A stretch of 64,000 bases of DNA from Bacteroides timonensis (GCF_000513195.1 NZ_CBVI010000044.1:1-64000); one strand, 5' to 3'. Shown: positions 34,560-44,809, counted from the first letter of the stretch. Made by a program: numbers and translations. Notes: a model not told the origin generated them from the letters alone.

Positions 34560-37037
34560 TCAATTAGGACTTATTTCAATTTCTATAACAGATGGTTTCC
34601 CGCTAAGCACTCCCTGTTCCATTGGAACAATTACGGTTCGTCCATTAATTACGAGAGTTATTTCGTTTAATGCGGGATTCATACAGGCATCCGTTACGGA
34701 TAGTTTGTATTTACCCTTTTCCTTTTGAATCAACACTGCACAAGGAGAAGAAGCGGAGAGAGACAAATTATTAACGTCTATACCCTTATTGCCGGGATAA
34801 AATACAACTTCGGTCAGTTTACCATCTACAGAACGTACAGCCTGTACCAATGTATCGTTCCGCAAAACTTGAAAAGGCAAAGTATCAGCAGGCCGTCCCT
34901 TACCTGTATAGACCACATAACCATAAGTATCATTTACCGGTACTTGTCCATGATCAACCCACAAACGCAAAATATCAACCGTCTGAGGCAAATCTCCCTT
35001 CTTTGCATTTCCTTTATTTCGCTTTATCCAATTAGTTGGACAAGTCTCCGTCAGAACAAAAGCCTTATGGGTAAATTCAGGCAACACACAATAAGCAAAC
35101 TTACCTTCCTGCATTACCCATACAGATTGTCCTTCAGAAGTCAACAAAGATTGAGAACCTTCCTGTAAAGGCTTCTCTTTTCCCTTTTCCATCACAGTAA
35201 CTGCTCCGATGTGAGCTGTTTGGTCTATAGTCGTACGAATGCCTCCTTCCATAGCCGGTTTCGCATTAGTGATGCCTGCACCCAATGCTACAAAATAATC
35301 TCCCAAAATAAAATTTGCCTTATAGGCCTTAAAGTCATAAAGTAGCGCATTCAGTCCCTTACTGTTACCACGATCATTCACATCATCTTTATCAGATGCA
35401 TTCATTTTTTCAAAGATATAACCGGTTACAGCATTCTCGCCTCCATCGGTAGTGCCTACCGCATAGTTATATTTACTGCAATATCCACGCCAATTAGTCA
35501 CAGGTGTAAGCTTGTTCATCCCTTCACGTGCCGTAACACCCGGAGAGGCTGTGACATCCCAGCCTCCCATTATACGAAAGTATTCATCGCCTGTACGCTG
35601 AAAGAGGGTCAATCCGTCCGTAGGATAGAAATTATATTCATCCGCCATATTCACCGCACTTTCCAGACCGTCACAACGGACAGAAGCCATATTTACGGTT
35701 ATGTGATAATCGGAAGTTTTCTTGATCAAATCATCGTTATTAAAGAACCATCGGGTACCATTGTATACCCCTGGCGCATAACTATCCATATTTATGCGGT
35801 TCTTCTTGACTTCCGCCTGTAAGAGCTGCAATTCTTTCTGTTCTTCGAGAGTAAAAGAGTCTATCCAATTCGTTACAATATTATCGAGCATCTTTGCATA
35901 AGGAATAGATTGCTCCGTAGAATTATATACATACGATCCACGGTCGAGACAAGGCAAACGATAACCTTTATAGTAATACCAACTACCACCACGTAAGAAA
36001 TTCAAGATAGCCTCAGCATTACCACGATTCAGTGCTTTCGACCAGGGAGTACCTTTCAACAAATTCAAGATACTAAGTGCATTGGATGTTCCATCAATAG
36101 GATAGCCCCATATCAGACATTGTTTACCATGTCCCCATCCGGCTCCGTCGGCCGTAAACCCCTCTGTCCAGAAAGCTTCCGAATAAGTTTTCTGCGAAGT
36201 CATACTGACGCCCCGTTGGCAAACTTCAGCCAGCAAGTCAACCATAGGAATAGAGCGATACATGGCTGCCACCGGAAGCAGGGAACGATAAGCCAAAGCA
36301 TTTCCTCCAACCCACCACACATGATTACGGAAACGCGAAATAGAAACGACATTTTCATCCGTTTCATCGTGTCGAAGGGGCTGTGTCCAAGCTTGAAGCC
36401 CCAAGGCTTTCAACATATCACAAGCCTCTCTCAACAATGCTTTTCCCTGCCCAATCTCCGCTTCCTCCATTTGAACGAGATAAGCATAATAGATATTAAC
36501 AGCCGCCGTTGGGATGGCAAAACAAGAAGCATGAAAACGCGGTCCATCATTAGGACGTCCCAACTCTATATTTCCATAGTGTAATATCGCTTTCAGCACT
36601 TTATCACTCAAAGCCTTCTTCAGCGGAAGCTCTTTCTTGCGATAGGCATCAGCTATTTTCCAGATACAATTGAATGCATCGGTCAAAAAGATACCGATCT
36701 CCCCCTGTACTGTGGAGTAAGGCTTTTGGAAACCATTATCTTTCCGAAATTCTACTTCCTGCGCCTGCAAGGGGATAAATATACCATTATCTGTCAATTG
36801 TTCCAAGCATTCTTTGCCACTGAATGAAGTCTTCAATGAATGATAACGATACGGATGTTCTGCAAATGAATGCCGCAGACGCTCCAAGGCTTTCTCCTTC
36901 TCCTGGTTATGAACTCGTTGTCCATCCTGATAGTAGCGTTGATAATTGTCAAAAGCATATTTTCTTTCCGTCTCTTGTGCACGGAGCAAAAATCCGGTAC
37001 ATGTGATCAACATAATGCAAAATAATTCTTTTTTCAT
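34560..37037 (-). CDS. PL8-superfamily lyase, divergent type
   Basis: An 825-residue exported lyase-like protein with a signal peptide ending GFLLRAQ. It lacks the N-terminal jelly-roll of chondroitin ABC lyases and starts with the alpha/alpha toroid, as in hyaluronate/xanthan-type PL8 enzymes. Likely catalytic motifs are RNHVWWVGGN near 235, the His and Tyr in GWGHGKQCLIWGYP near 305-318, and an Arg in LDRGSYVYN near 370. The super-sandwich beta domain fills about 440-820. Its substrate could be chondroitin, hyaluronan or a related uronic-acid polymer. It lies on the minus strand between two plus-strand PUL operons and is divergent from the GH43-like gene. Confidence 0.8.
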   Translation of the reverse strand: MKKELFCIMLITCTGFLLRAQETERKYAFDNYQRYYQDGQRVHNQEKEKALERLRHSFAEHPYRYHSLKTSFSGKECLEQLTDNGIFIPLQAQEVEFRKDNGFQKPYSTVQGEIGIFLTDAFNCIWKIADAYRKKELPLKKALSDKVLKAILHYGNIELGRPNDGPRFHASCFAIPTAAVNIYYAYLVQMEEAEIGQGKALLREACDMLKALGLQAWTQPLRHDETDENVVSISRFRNHVWWVGGNALAYRSLLPVAAMYRSIPMVDLLAEVCQRGVSMTSQKTYSEAFWTEGFTADGAGWGHGKQCLIWGYPIDGTSNALSILNLLKGTPWSKALNRGNAEAILNFLRGGSWYYYKGYRLPCLDRGSYVYNSTEQSIPYAKMLDNIVTNWIDSFTLEEQKELQLLQAEVKKNRINMDSYAPGVYNGTRWFFNNDDLIKKTSDYHITVNMASVRCDGLESAVNMADEYNFYPTDGLTLFQRTGDEYFRIMGGWDVTASPGVTAREGMNKLTPVTNWRGYCSKYNYAVGTTDGGENAVTGYIFEKMNASDKDDVNDRGNSKGLNALLYDFKAYKANFILGDYFVALGAGITNAKPAMEGGIRTTIDQTAHIGAVTVMEKGKEKPLQEGSQSLLTSEGQSVWVMQEGKFAYCVLPEFTHKAFVLTETCPTNWIKRNKGNAKKGDLPQTVDILRLWVDHGQVPVNDTYGYVVYTGKGRPADTLPFQVLRNDTLVQAVRSVDGKLTEVVFYPGNKGIDVNNLSLSASSPCAVLIQKEKGKYKLSVTDACMNPALNEITLVINGRTVIVPMEQGVLSGKPSVIEIEISPN

Positions 37038-37376
37038 GGTTACTTATTCAGTTTTATCAATAAAGGTTAGTTAAACAAAAGTAGAGAAAAAGAGAAAGAA
37101 GAAACGATATAAATTATACAATAAAGCGTATATTATTGTACAAGAGCTTATAAGAAGAGTATCACGAAATAATATAAAGATTATCTTTGCCACATTCATA
37201 AAAAGCATTGGTTATCTTTTTCCGGTTTTCATACAGTAGATTCTGCTTCTGCAGTATATCTGCTCCATACCCGAAACCATACCTTCCAAAGGGGGTTAAA
37301 GAGACTATGAGACCAGTCAACAGATATTCAAGAGAGTAATAGAACTTAAATTATAATATTAAACAAGCATACAACC
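37038..37376. promoter_or_regulatory. Divergent regulatory region between the PL8-like and GH43-like genes
   Basis: This 339-base AT-rich gap has no reading frame worth calling. It holds a TACTTTTG box on the minus strand (37083-37076) for the lyase and a TATCTTTG box on the plus strand (37182-37189) for the GH43-like gene, leaving that gene a leader of about 185 bases. Between the boxes, TACAATA and TATTGTA form an imperfect inverted repeat near 37118-37141, a plausible regulator site. Confidence 0.45.
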
Positions 37377-38504
37377 ATGAAAAAGAGTTATTTCTTATTC
37401 GCGCTGGTACTTTTCTCTTCAATCAGCCTACTTCGTGCACAGAAGATTGATAACCTGACAGAGTTAAAGCAGAAATCACAGAACCCATTATTCCATCGGT
37501 TAGGCAAAGCAATAGAAATACCTGCCTTTGAAAGCGAAGGTTATTGGAGTTGGGGAAGTTCCGTGGTAAAAGGAGACGATGGCAAGTATCATATGTTCGT
37601 ATCCCGCTTTCCGAAGTCACTGCCTTTCCATCCGGGTTGGATGGTGGCTTCGGAGATCGTCCACGCTGTATCAGACACGCCGCAAGGACCTTATCGGTTC
37701 AGTGAAATAGCCCTGCCCGCACGTGGTGCACAGTATTGGGACGGACGTTCTACACATAATCCACGAATAGTGAAATACAATCATAAATACTATCTGATTT
37801 ATATGGGTTCCACCCACCCCTTCGCAGATCCAACGTATGACCAGTTGACGCTCGACAGTCCTTGGTGTACGGTAGCGCGTTCCAACAAGCGCATCGGACT
37901 CGCTGTTGCCGATTCACCATACGGACCATGGAAGCGCCTAGATGAACCTATCCTGAAAACAAAACCCAATACTTTCTTTAGTTTTCTGACCTCCAATCCC
38001 TCACCAGTCGTACAGGAAGATGGCTCTATCATGATGATTTTTAAAGGTCGCAGGCATCTGGAAGACGGTAAGTATTCAAATATGGCTTTAGGAATCGCCC
38101 ATGCTCCGACCATCGAAGGTCCTTACCAAGTATTAAACAATGAGCAGCCCATTTTCCAAGTAAACGGGCAAGGAGAAGCAGAAGATCCTTTTCTTTGGAA
38201 AGACGACAAAGGATACCATGCCATCTTCAAAGATCATGTAGCTAAATTTACAGGTGAAAAAGGAGGTGGTGTTATGGCACATTCTAAAGATGGCATTAAC
38301 TGGACCGTTGATAAAGACCCGAAAGCATACTCAAAAACAGTAGAGTGGGAAAACGGCACAATAGCCAAACAAGGACAATTGGAACGTCCATTCATCCTTT
38401 TTGAGGATGGCAAGCCGACATTCATATTCTTTGCAACGATGGATGGTCCGGGCGAATTTGAAAACGGGACGCGTTCCTGGAACATGGTTATTCCGCTAAA
38501 ATAG
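37377..38504 (+). CDS. GH43-like five-bladed beta-propeller glycosidase
   Basis: A 375-residue exported protein with a signal peptide ending ISLLRAQ. The repeated blade pattern is clear: GSSVVKGDDGKYHMFVSRFP (about 60), STHNPRIVKYNHKYYLIYMGST (about 125), SNPSPVVQEDGSIMMIFKGR (about 205), EAEDPFLWKDDKGYHAIFKDH (about 265) and QLERPFILFEDGKPTFIFFAT (about 340). These fit clan GH-F/J-like propellers (GH43, GH32, GH117 and relatives). Acidic residues in the third to fifth blades could be catalytic, but the family cannot be fixed from sequence alone. It may trim side residues from glycosaminoglycan oligosaccharides. Confidence 0.75.
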   Translation: MKKSYFLFALVLFSSISLLRAQKIDNLTELKQKSQNPLFHRLGKAIEIPAFESEGYWSWGSSVVKGDDGKYHMFVSRFPKSLPFHPGWMVASEIVHAVSDTPQGPYRFSEIALPARGAQYWDGRSTHNPRIVKYNHKYYLIYMGSTHPFADPTYDQLTLDSPWCTVARSNKRIGLAVADSPYGPWKRLDEPILKTKPNTFFSFLTSNPSPVVQEDGSIMMIFKGRRHLEDGKYSNMALGIAHAPTIEGPYQVLNNEQPIFQVNGQGEAEDPFLWKDDKGYHAIFKDHVAKFTGEKGGGVMAHSKDGINWTVDKDPKAYSKTVEWENGTIAKQGQLERPFILFEDGKPTFIFFATMDGPGEFENGTRSWNMVIPLK

Positions 38505-38505
38505 T

Positions 38506-38513
38506 TACCTTTG
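38506..38513 (+). promoter_or_regulatory. Candidate -7 box of the dihydrouridine synthase gene
   Basis: TACCTTTG fits TAnnTTTG, starts two bases after the GH43-like stop and lies 25 bases before the ATG. It suggests that the tRNA-modification gene is transcribed independently of the PUL. Confidence 0.55.
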
Positions 38514-38538
38514 CAGAAATATTGAATAACTGATTGAT

Positions 38539-39480
38539 ATGCAGAGTACCCTCCCCATTCATTTTGCCCCGCTGCAAGGTTACACCGAGGCTATTTACCG
38601 ACAAGCGCATGCCCGCATATTCGGCGGTGTAGAGAGCTATTATACCCCTTTTGTACGTGTGGAGCACGGAGAAATCCGAAAAAAAGACATGCGAGAGATT
38701 ACTCTGGAGAACAATCGTGGCGTGCAACTTATTCCGCAACTCATTGCTCCCGATGTGGACAAAATGGAGCAAATAATTGCCCTATTCATCGAAAAAGGAT
38801 ATAAGAATGTGAACATAAACCTGGGATGTCCTTTCCCTCTTTTGGCTAAACGGCACAACGGTTCAGGAATGCTTCCTCATCCCGAAGAGGTACGGGAGTT
38901 GCTCACTGCTGCCATAAAGAATCACCCCGACCTTCAGTTCTCTGTCAAGATGAGGTTGGGTTGGGAGAACCCGGAAGAAAGTCTGGTTTTGCTACCCTTT
39001 CTGAATGAGCTGCCACTGACACATATCATTATGCATCCCCGATTGGGAAAACAGCAATATAAGGGGGAAGTGGATTTTAAAGGTTTTGAAGCCTTCTACA
39101 ACGAATGCCGTCATCCGCTTATTTATAACGGTGATTTACTTACAGTAGAAGATATACAGACTATCAGCGAACGCTTTCCACAGCTGGCAGGTATCATGAT
39201 AGGTCGTGGACTGCTTGCCAATCCCGCCTTAGCTTTAGAGTATCAACAGGGACATCCGCTTTCCGAAAAGGATATGCAGGAAAGACTCAAATTGTTCCAT
39301 GCTGACATATTTGCCCAGTATGGCAATCTTCTGGAAGGGGGAGACAAACAACTGCTGACGAAAATGAAAAACTTCTGGGAATATCTGATGCCGGACGGAG
39401 ACCGGAAGGCAAAAAAAGCGATTCATAAGTCCAACAAGCTGGAAACTTACCAGGCGGCAGTCCGCAGCTTGTTGGGATAA
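38539..39480 (+). CDS. tRNA-dihydrouridine synthase
   Basis: A 313-residue FMN-dependent enzyme that reduces uridine to dihydrouridine in the tRNA D-loop. The TIM-barrel begins with HFAPLQGYTEAIYR. The catalytic Cys97 is in NINLGCPFPLLAKRHNGSGML, and the phosphate-binding strand reads LIYNGDLLTVED, then GIMIGRGLLANPALA near 230, as in bacterial Dus proteins. It is a housekeeping gene lying between PUL genes. Its stop is nine bases from that of the convergent sulfatase. Confidence 0.93.
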   Translation: MQSTLPIHFAPLQGYTEAIYRQAHARIFGGVESYYTPFVRVEHGEIRKKDMREITLENNRGVQLIPQLIAPDVDKMEQIIALFIEKGYKNVNINLGCPFPLLAKRHNGSGMLPHPEEVRELLTAAIKNHPDLQFSVKMRLGWENPEESLVLLPFLNELPLTHIIMHPRLGKQQYKGEVDFKGFEAFYNECRHPLIYNGDLLTVEDIQTISERFPQLAGIMIGRGLLANPALALEYQQGHPLSEKDMQERLKLFHADIFAQYGNLLEGGDKQLLTKMKNFWEYLMPDGDRKAKKAIHKSNKLETYQAAVRSLLG

Positions 39481-39489
39481 TCATTGATC

Positions 39490-40860
39490 TTATTCCGGAT
39501 TTACTTCCGGAATTGTATGTACATCTTTACGTATCTGCGCTACATGATGCAGTTTCATCCAATTGTGCAGATACTCACGGTGTTGTAGTAGGATTTCTTT
39601 GTATTTCTCCTCAATGGCGAGGTTCCGCATTTCACCACGGTCTTTTTCCATATCAAAGAGTTGCTCACGGTAACGGCCTTTGTCATACAGCACATACTTA
39701 TATCGAGAAGTACGTAAAGCCCAGCCACGTGTGTTCTCGCCTTTATCGAATGTGGTTTCGGTCACAATGTAGTCTTGATGCTTCAATGACGGATCAGCTT
39801 TCTCTACCAACGGTCTGAAAGAGACCCCATGCAGCCCTTCAGGAAGCCGGATGTCTGCCCAGTCGCAAACTGCTGCAAAGAAATCCACACCATTATTCAC
39901 GAGTTGAGGCATCTCCTTGCCGGCATTCTTTTTCCCCGGCAGAGTTACAATAAAAGGTATATTTACCACCTCTTCATATAAAGCCGATTTCTGGTTCCAG
40001 TGGTGTGCTCCCACTCCGTCGCCATGATCACTGGTAAATATCACGACTGTATTCTTCCATAAATCCTGTTTGTCCATAGCATTCAGAATCTTACCGATTT
40101 CTGCATCCACCTTTTCAACCAGACGATAATAGAGGCTCCGGTAACGACGCCAATCATCCGGAGTGTAGTTACGGGTAGGATAAGCCGAATAATTCAGGCT
40201 CTGCTCATAACTGATAACATCAGCGTCATAGGGATTCTTAGCGAAATTAAGAGGTAGTCCCGGCCACTCACTCTGCGGCAAGTCTTTTAGATTTCCCCAA
40301 GGCAAATTCTGGCTACGTGCGTACTCACAGATATTATGCGGATTATCGAACCCTGCCACAAGGAAAAAGGGGTTGGTATGTTCTTGTTCCAGAAAATCGA
40401 CACAGGCTTCTGCCAACCCATTATCACTATGCGGATGGATAGTAGTAAAACCGAACTCTTTATCCGGCATGGAGGCTGTATGTACATGCCATTTACCGGC
40501 ATAAATACAATCATAACCGGCATCCTGCATCAATGTTCCCAAAGTCCGGGTACGCAATGAGTCCGGTATCGGTGTACCGTTTCGGGCAAGTCCTACTTCG
40601 TGCGAAGTATAGCCTGTAAACATAGCTGCCCTGGCAGGTCCACTCAAAGGCGTAGAGCAATAGGCATTATGAAACAGGACACCTGACTGTGCCAGTTTAT
40701 CCATATTGGGAGTATGCAAGTCATCATTTCCCATACAACTCATCGCAGAGGCAGTCTGCTGATCGGTTACAATGTAGATGATATTAGGCAACTCTTTTGC
40801 CCAAACCAAGGAAGGAGCGACAGCCGTTGCACACAACATTAAATTCTTTACTTTCATCAC
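39490..40860 (-). CDS. Family S1 sulfatase, serine type (second)
   Basis: A 456-residue exported sulfatase with a signal peptide ending SLVWA. The catalytic motif is Ser73-Gly-Pro-Ala-Arg in STPLSGPARAAMFTG, so formylglycine is made from serine. Metal-binding residues are in IVTDQQTASA near 30, where the usual DD pair is replaced by DQQ as in many S1 subfamilies, and in FTSDHGDGVGAHHWNQKS near 275; GKWHVH near 122 is also present. It follows the PL8 gene by 26 bases on the same strand, so it is last in the operon DUF6250, PL8, sulfatase. It likely removes sulfate from chondroitin or dermatan saccharides. Confidence 0.93.
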   Translation of the reverse strand: MMKVKNLMLCATAVAPSLVWAKELPNIIYIVTDQQTASAMSCMGNDDLHTPNMDKLAQSGVLFHNAYCSTPLSGPARAAMFTGYTSHEVGLARNGTPIPDSLRTRTLGTLMQDAGYDCIYAGKWHVHTASMPDKEFGFTTIHPHSDNGLAEACVDFLEQEHTNPFFLVAGFDNPHNICEYARSQNLPWGNLKDLPQSEWPGLPLNFAKNPYDADVISYEQSLNYSAYPTRNYTPDDWRRYRSLYYRLVEKVDAEIGKILNAMDKQDLWKNTVVIFTSDHGDGVGAHHWNQKSALYEEVVNIPFIVTLPGKKNAGKEMPQLVNNGVDFFAAVCDWADIRLPEGLHGVSFRPLVEKADPSLKHQDYIVTETTFDKGENTRGWALRTSRYKYVLYDKGRYREQLFDMEKDRGEMRNLAIEEKYKEILLQHREYLHNWMKLHHVAQIRKDVHTIPEVNPE

Positions 40861-40886
40861 AGTTTTATTTTAAGGATTAACTTCAT

Positions 40887-43800
40887 CTATTTCTTCAACT
40901 CCACATCAAAGCTGGCAGCATCCTTACATTCAAAACGCAAAACCGTCTGATGCTTATCCTTAGAAATTACCTTGCAATAAGGAGTCTCAGCAACCTTCCA
41001 TTCGCCTCTCAGCGTAACCGTCACAGGTATCTCACCACTATCATTGTCAATCCAGGGACGGGAATAGATACTACGTTCCTTGCGCTTGCCATCCTTATCA
41101 AAGGCTTCATCGCTCGGACCCCGATAAAGGGCCAGGTCCGGTTGGGAAACGGTCAACAAGAGTTTCCCTTTATCCTCGCGTATCATCACAAGACAGGAAG
41201 TATCGGCCTTCTGCAACAAACCCTCTTTCGGCAACACCTGCGGAGTTTCAAAGAGTACATAAGACGTTAAGTTATCCGTCAGGGAACGGACAATATGCGC
41301 ATTGCCGTCTTGCTGCAAGACTTTATAAGTAGGTTTACGGGCAAACGCTTTCAGAGCCGCCTCATCCGTACGCGGCAGGACAGCATATTCATAAGAAGCA
41401 CCCTTCGGAGCCTTTCCATGTTCCAGCACCAACGAAACCCAGTCGCCGGAAGTAGGCTTCGGATTACGCTCTCCTACGGAAACCTGTGGAAAGTTTTTCT
41501 CATATTTCGCCGTTTTCATCGAGTTTTTCGATAGATAATAGCCTACGCCATTAGGGTCTATATACGTTTGACCATCGCTTTTATAAGCCTCCCAGTACTT
41601 ATGCATTTCGGGAGTGATGGCAGCCAATTGGAAGACGGTAGTCTCCGTGGGGAACTTTTCGTTCGTATTCTCAATATCCGTGCCCAGACAAACAATTGTT
41701 CCGTTCAAGAAGTGATAGGACTTACGGGCGCGATGTGAGCCATTGTACTTATCATGTTCGTGCAGCTTCATCCCGAAGTTACCGTTCAGCCGTGCCTGCG
41801 ACAAACCTCCGGCAAATGCTTCATCAGAATAGAGCATCTCTTCCATACCGGAGAAAGTATCCACGTTCATCACTTTTGCGCGGAGTTGATCGTAGGGTAA
41901 ATGAATGGTTGTCGTACCGGGGAAACGATTCCAGTCAAAACCGGCTTCCTGCCAGCCACTGGTTGCGAAAGTGACCATTTCATCGGGCTTCCCGGTTAAT
42001 ATCTGCATACTTCCGTGGGCAAGATAACGGCCGTAAAAGTTGGCGTCCAGATAGTGTTCCGCTGCCCAAAGGTAACGGGAATGTCCACGCACCACAGCTG
42101 CCCAGTTATCCCGGCGCTGCACTGAAACGCAGCCGTAACCTAAAGCCAGATTACCTTGTGGATCGGATTCAGGACGGAAGCCTTGCGCCTCAAACAGTTT
42201 CTTCAATTCCAGTTCGCGGGTAGTGGACGACTTCGGAAGATAATCCGGAGCATTTTTATCTGGAGTTTCCGTACGAGAAACCAGGCGCAGATAGGCCGCA
42301 GCCAGTTCCGGATCATACTTTTGTTTCCCGTCAGGAGTACCCGCCAAGGCCAGAGTAGCGTATTGCACGGGAATCAATTGTCCCTTCCCGTTAGGATGAC
42401 GTCCCGACATGGAGAGCGCCCATTGCTTGAAGTTGCAGTAGAAACGCATGGTGAGCAACACCTTCTTCACTGCCTCGTGCGCCAGTTCGGAAACTTTGAA
42501 TTCCGTTCCGCTCAACAGATAAATCATATTCGTAGCACCATCCAGGCCGCCTACAGCATAAGCCGGATAGTTATTACGGTGATGGAAACAAGCTCCGTCT
42601 TTCTTGAAAGAACCTGCCAGTCCCAATGCCGGACGGCAACCGTAGTCTATCCAGCGGGAGAAAGAACGGAGGTATTGCAGCTTCTCGGGAGTATCTTCCA
42701 TAATCAGGATGCTTGCCATGCGGCCCTGCGTCTGCGTATTGAAGGAGTCGATGTCAATACCGTTGACCGTAGGTTTGGGATAAACCTCATTGGTGATGGC
42801 ATACCAACGCAAGGTGCGCTCAGCCTCATCCAGTTTACCCGTTTCACGCAAAACGTCTTTCATCAGAAAATACGCCACATACAGGCCGCGCATACTATAT
42901 CCGTAATGATGAATATTTCCCCAGCAACTGCCGTATGCCACACCCTGATCGGTGATATGGTCGTACATCGCCAGAAACTTCTGTTTCAGTTCGTCCTTCA
43001 CTGTTGCCTCCGAGGCATTATTGTAAGCATAAGCTATCCGGCGCATCAGGTTGAAGTACTCGTTCATTTCCATGCCCAGTTTGGTGAACATACCTTTATC
43101 CCAATTGGGGTACATACGTTCGTAGGCTTCCGCCTGCCGCACCATAAAGATGGGCAAACCGCTTACAACTCCATTTTTATACGTTATTCCATAGAAGTCA
43201 TACTTCTTACGGATGGTTTCCAGTTCCTTTTCCGATAGTTTGGAAGGAGTATAGAGCATATCACGGAAACGTTTTTCCATCAGTTTCATATCTTCCTTGT
43301 TCTTTTCAGTAACCGGAGTCAGAGCGATTTCCGGTTTCCACAAGGAGTGCTCATAAATCACAAGCCAGTGGTTGGTGGTTCCTTTATTGACGAAAGGCAC
43401 CTGCACATCAGCTGTTTGCTGGCGGGCATCTACTTTGCTGGCAGTTATCAGATGGTCAATGAACAATTCACCTTTCACATCCGGAGCCACGATACGCAGT
43501 TCGTTCATTCCGAGTTCGGGAGTGCCTTGCATATCACGCTCGTAACATACCCAGGCGGCACGCCAACCGGTGAAGTTGATACCGAAAGGAAAAGAAGTAC
43601 ATTTCTTGCCATCTTTCAAAAACTCAAATTGAATGGTGGTGTCCTGTGCCTGTGCATTATACACCCATACGATAAAAGCGGAAAGATAAGTATCTTTTCC
43701 CGTAGGGTCTTTTTGTTCAAATTGCAGATCGCGGCGGAGGGAAAGCACGGAGCCGGGTTCAAAGGTCCAGCGCAAGCTATGTGTACCGTCTTTATAATGT

Positions 43801-43973
43801 TGATCACTAATGCCAAGGGTGGCTCTCGTTACGTCCAGTCCGACAGGTAGTTCCGGGCCTTCAAAAGAAAGTAACCGTTCGTTTTTCACGACTTGTGCCG
43901 ACAGACTGAACGAGAACAGCAAGACACATGCAGTGGCAAGGATAGGTTTCATTAACTTAGGTTTCGTTATCAT
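40887..43973 (-). CDS. PL8 chondroitin ABC lyase-type enzyme (second)
   Basis: A 1028-residue lyase with the complete chondroitin ABC lyase layout: signal peptide ([10 protein letters not shown]), N-terminal jelly-roll (LSFEGPELP...[10 protein letters not shown]), toroid and super-sandwich. Translation may instead start at the ATG at 43952, seven codons in, which gives a neater signal peptide. The four catalytic residues align: His465 and Tyr472 (HHRNNYPAY), Arg525 (SGRHPN) and Glu639 ([17 protein letters not shown]). The loops around these residues differ from the first PL8, so the two may split exo and endo roles or chondroitin and dermatan substrates. It is the middle gene of a three-gene operon, 10 bases after the DUF6250 gene. 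Confidence 0.93.
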   Translation of the reverse strand: MITKPKLMKPILATACVLLFSFSLSAQVVKNERLLSFEGPELPVGLDVTRATLGISDQHYKDGTHSLRWTFEPGSVLSLRRDLQFEQKDPTGKDTYLSAFIVWVYNAQAQDTTIQFEFLKDGKKCTSFPFGINFTGWRAAWVCYERDMQGTPELGMNELRIVAPDVKGELFIDHLITASKVDARQQTADVQVPFVNKGTTNHWLVIYEHSLWKPEIALTPVTEKNKEDMKLMEKRFRDMLYTPSKLSEKELETIRKKYDFYGITYKNGVVSGLPIFMVRQAEAYERMYPNWDKGMFTKLGMEMNEYFNLMRRIAYAYNNASEATVKDELKQKFLAMYDHITDQGVAYGSCWGNIHHYGYSMRGLYVAYFLMKDVLRETGKLDEAERTLRWYAITNEVYPKPTVNGIDIDSFNTQTQGRMASILIMEDTPEKLQYLRSFSRWIDYGCRPALGLAGSFKKDGACFHHRNNYPAYAVGGLDGATNMIYLLSGTEFKVSELAHEAVKKVLLTMRFYCNFKQWALSMSGRHPNGKGQLIPVQYATLALAGTPDGKQKYDPELAAAYLRLVSRTETPDKNAPDYLPKSSTTRELELKKLFEAQGFRPESDPQGNLALGYGCVSVQRRDNWAAVVRGHSRYLWAAEHYLDANFYGRYLAHGSMQILTGKPDEMVTFATSGWQEAGFDWNRFPGTTTIHLPYDQLRAKVMNVDTFSGMEEMLYSDEAFAGGLSQARLNGNFGMKLHEHDKYNGSHRARKSYHFLNGTIVCLGTDIENTNEKFPTETTVFQLAAITPEMHKYWEAYKSDGQTYIDPNGVGYYLSKNSMKTAKYEKNFPQVSVGERNPKPTSGDWVSLVLEHGKAPKGASYEYAVLPRTDEAALKAFARKPTYKVLQQDGNAHIVRSLTDNLTSYVLFETPQVLPKEGLLQKADTSCLVMIREDKGKLLLTVSQPDLALYRGPSDEAFDKDGKRKERSIYSRPWIDNDSGEIPVTVTLRGEWKVAETPYCKVISKDKHQTVLRFECKDAASFDVELKK

Positions 43974-43983
43974 GGTATGGGTA

Positions 43984-44685
43984 TTAATAGGTTGAATTTA
44001 AGTGTTCGATACGGAAGCCCGTGAAACGGACATGATTTTGCAGAAGACGGAGACCGAAATGTCCGTCGCCTGCACCGGGTTCAATGGACAGGCGAAAGAG
44101 TTCTTCACCGTCTACACTGAAGGTAGTACAGTTATTCTGAACGCGGATTTGGATATGATACCATTGGTTAGGATTCAGCAGATGAACCGGATCGGTATAT
44201 TCTCTAATAAGGGGTTTGACGCGTGCCTCATCCACTTCGTAAAATTCTCCGTAGTAGCGGCGGAAACGGGTGGTGGTATTATCATTACCTCCATATCCTA
44301 CATAAAAAAGATTCAGGGTATTGTAGTTGCGAAAGATTCCGTTGCGCCAGGTGGCACGGGCAAAGAGCTTACCGGGATGCTTCGGGTCATTTGCCGCCCA
44401 AAAACAGTTCATATCGCTGAGGCGGTCGTGTTTACCACCGTTCATTACGGTACAAATGTGGTAACTGATTTCGTAATCACCTGTCAGACGATCTTTATAC
44501 CATAGGGTAAGTCCCTCGGGGACGATGAGTTCCAGGGTATCTTCACGGATAGTAAAGTCCATCAGTCCCGACTGATCTTCAGCTACCCAATGACCCAATG
44601 ACGTACGCTCCTGCGCCAGCAAAGTGCAGGGTAAGAAAAGGAAAAGGAATTTCCACAGAATTTGTATGAAAGATGAATGTGTCAT
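43984..44685 (-). CDS. DUF6250/DUF1961-like exported jelly-roll protein
   Basis: A 233-residue exported protein with a signal peptide ending LPCTLLAQ. The recognisable pattern WVAEDQSG, then [42 protein letters not shown] and [24 protein letters not shown], is that of a concanavalin-like jelly-roll family found in Bacteroidetes PULs (DUF6250, near DUF1961). Its function is not established; carbohydrate binding or lyase activity is plausible. It is the first gene of the operon with a PL8 lyase and a sulfatase, which ties it to glycosaminoglycan use. Confidence 0.75.
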   Translation of the reverse strand: MTHSSFIQILWKFLFLFLPCTLLAQERTSLGHWVAEDQSGLMDFTIREDTLELIVPEGLTLWYKDRLTGDYEISYHICTVMNGGKHDRLSDMNCFWAANDPKHPGKLFARATWRNGIFRNYNTLNLFYVGYGGNDNTTTRFRRYYGEFYEVDEARVKPLIREYTDPVHLLNPNQWYHIQIRVQNNCTTFSVDGEELFRLSIEPGAGDGHFGLRLLQNHVRFTGFRIEHLNSTY

Positions 44686-44809
44686 TTCCGGTATTAGTTT
44701 CGTTCACAATATTTCCACACTGCAAAGAAACGGCACTTTTTAGAGGAAATGGCACATAAATCGTACAAAAAAGGTATATTTTAGTAATTGACCGGCAGGA
44801 AAACGTTCA

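Noticed and set aside
42156..43238. A 360-codon open frame opposite the second PL8
   Set aside because: The PL8 frame carries all catalytic residues and the opposite frame is a composition shadow.
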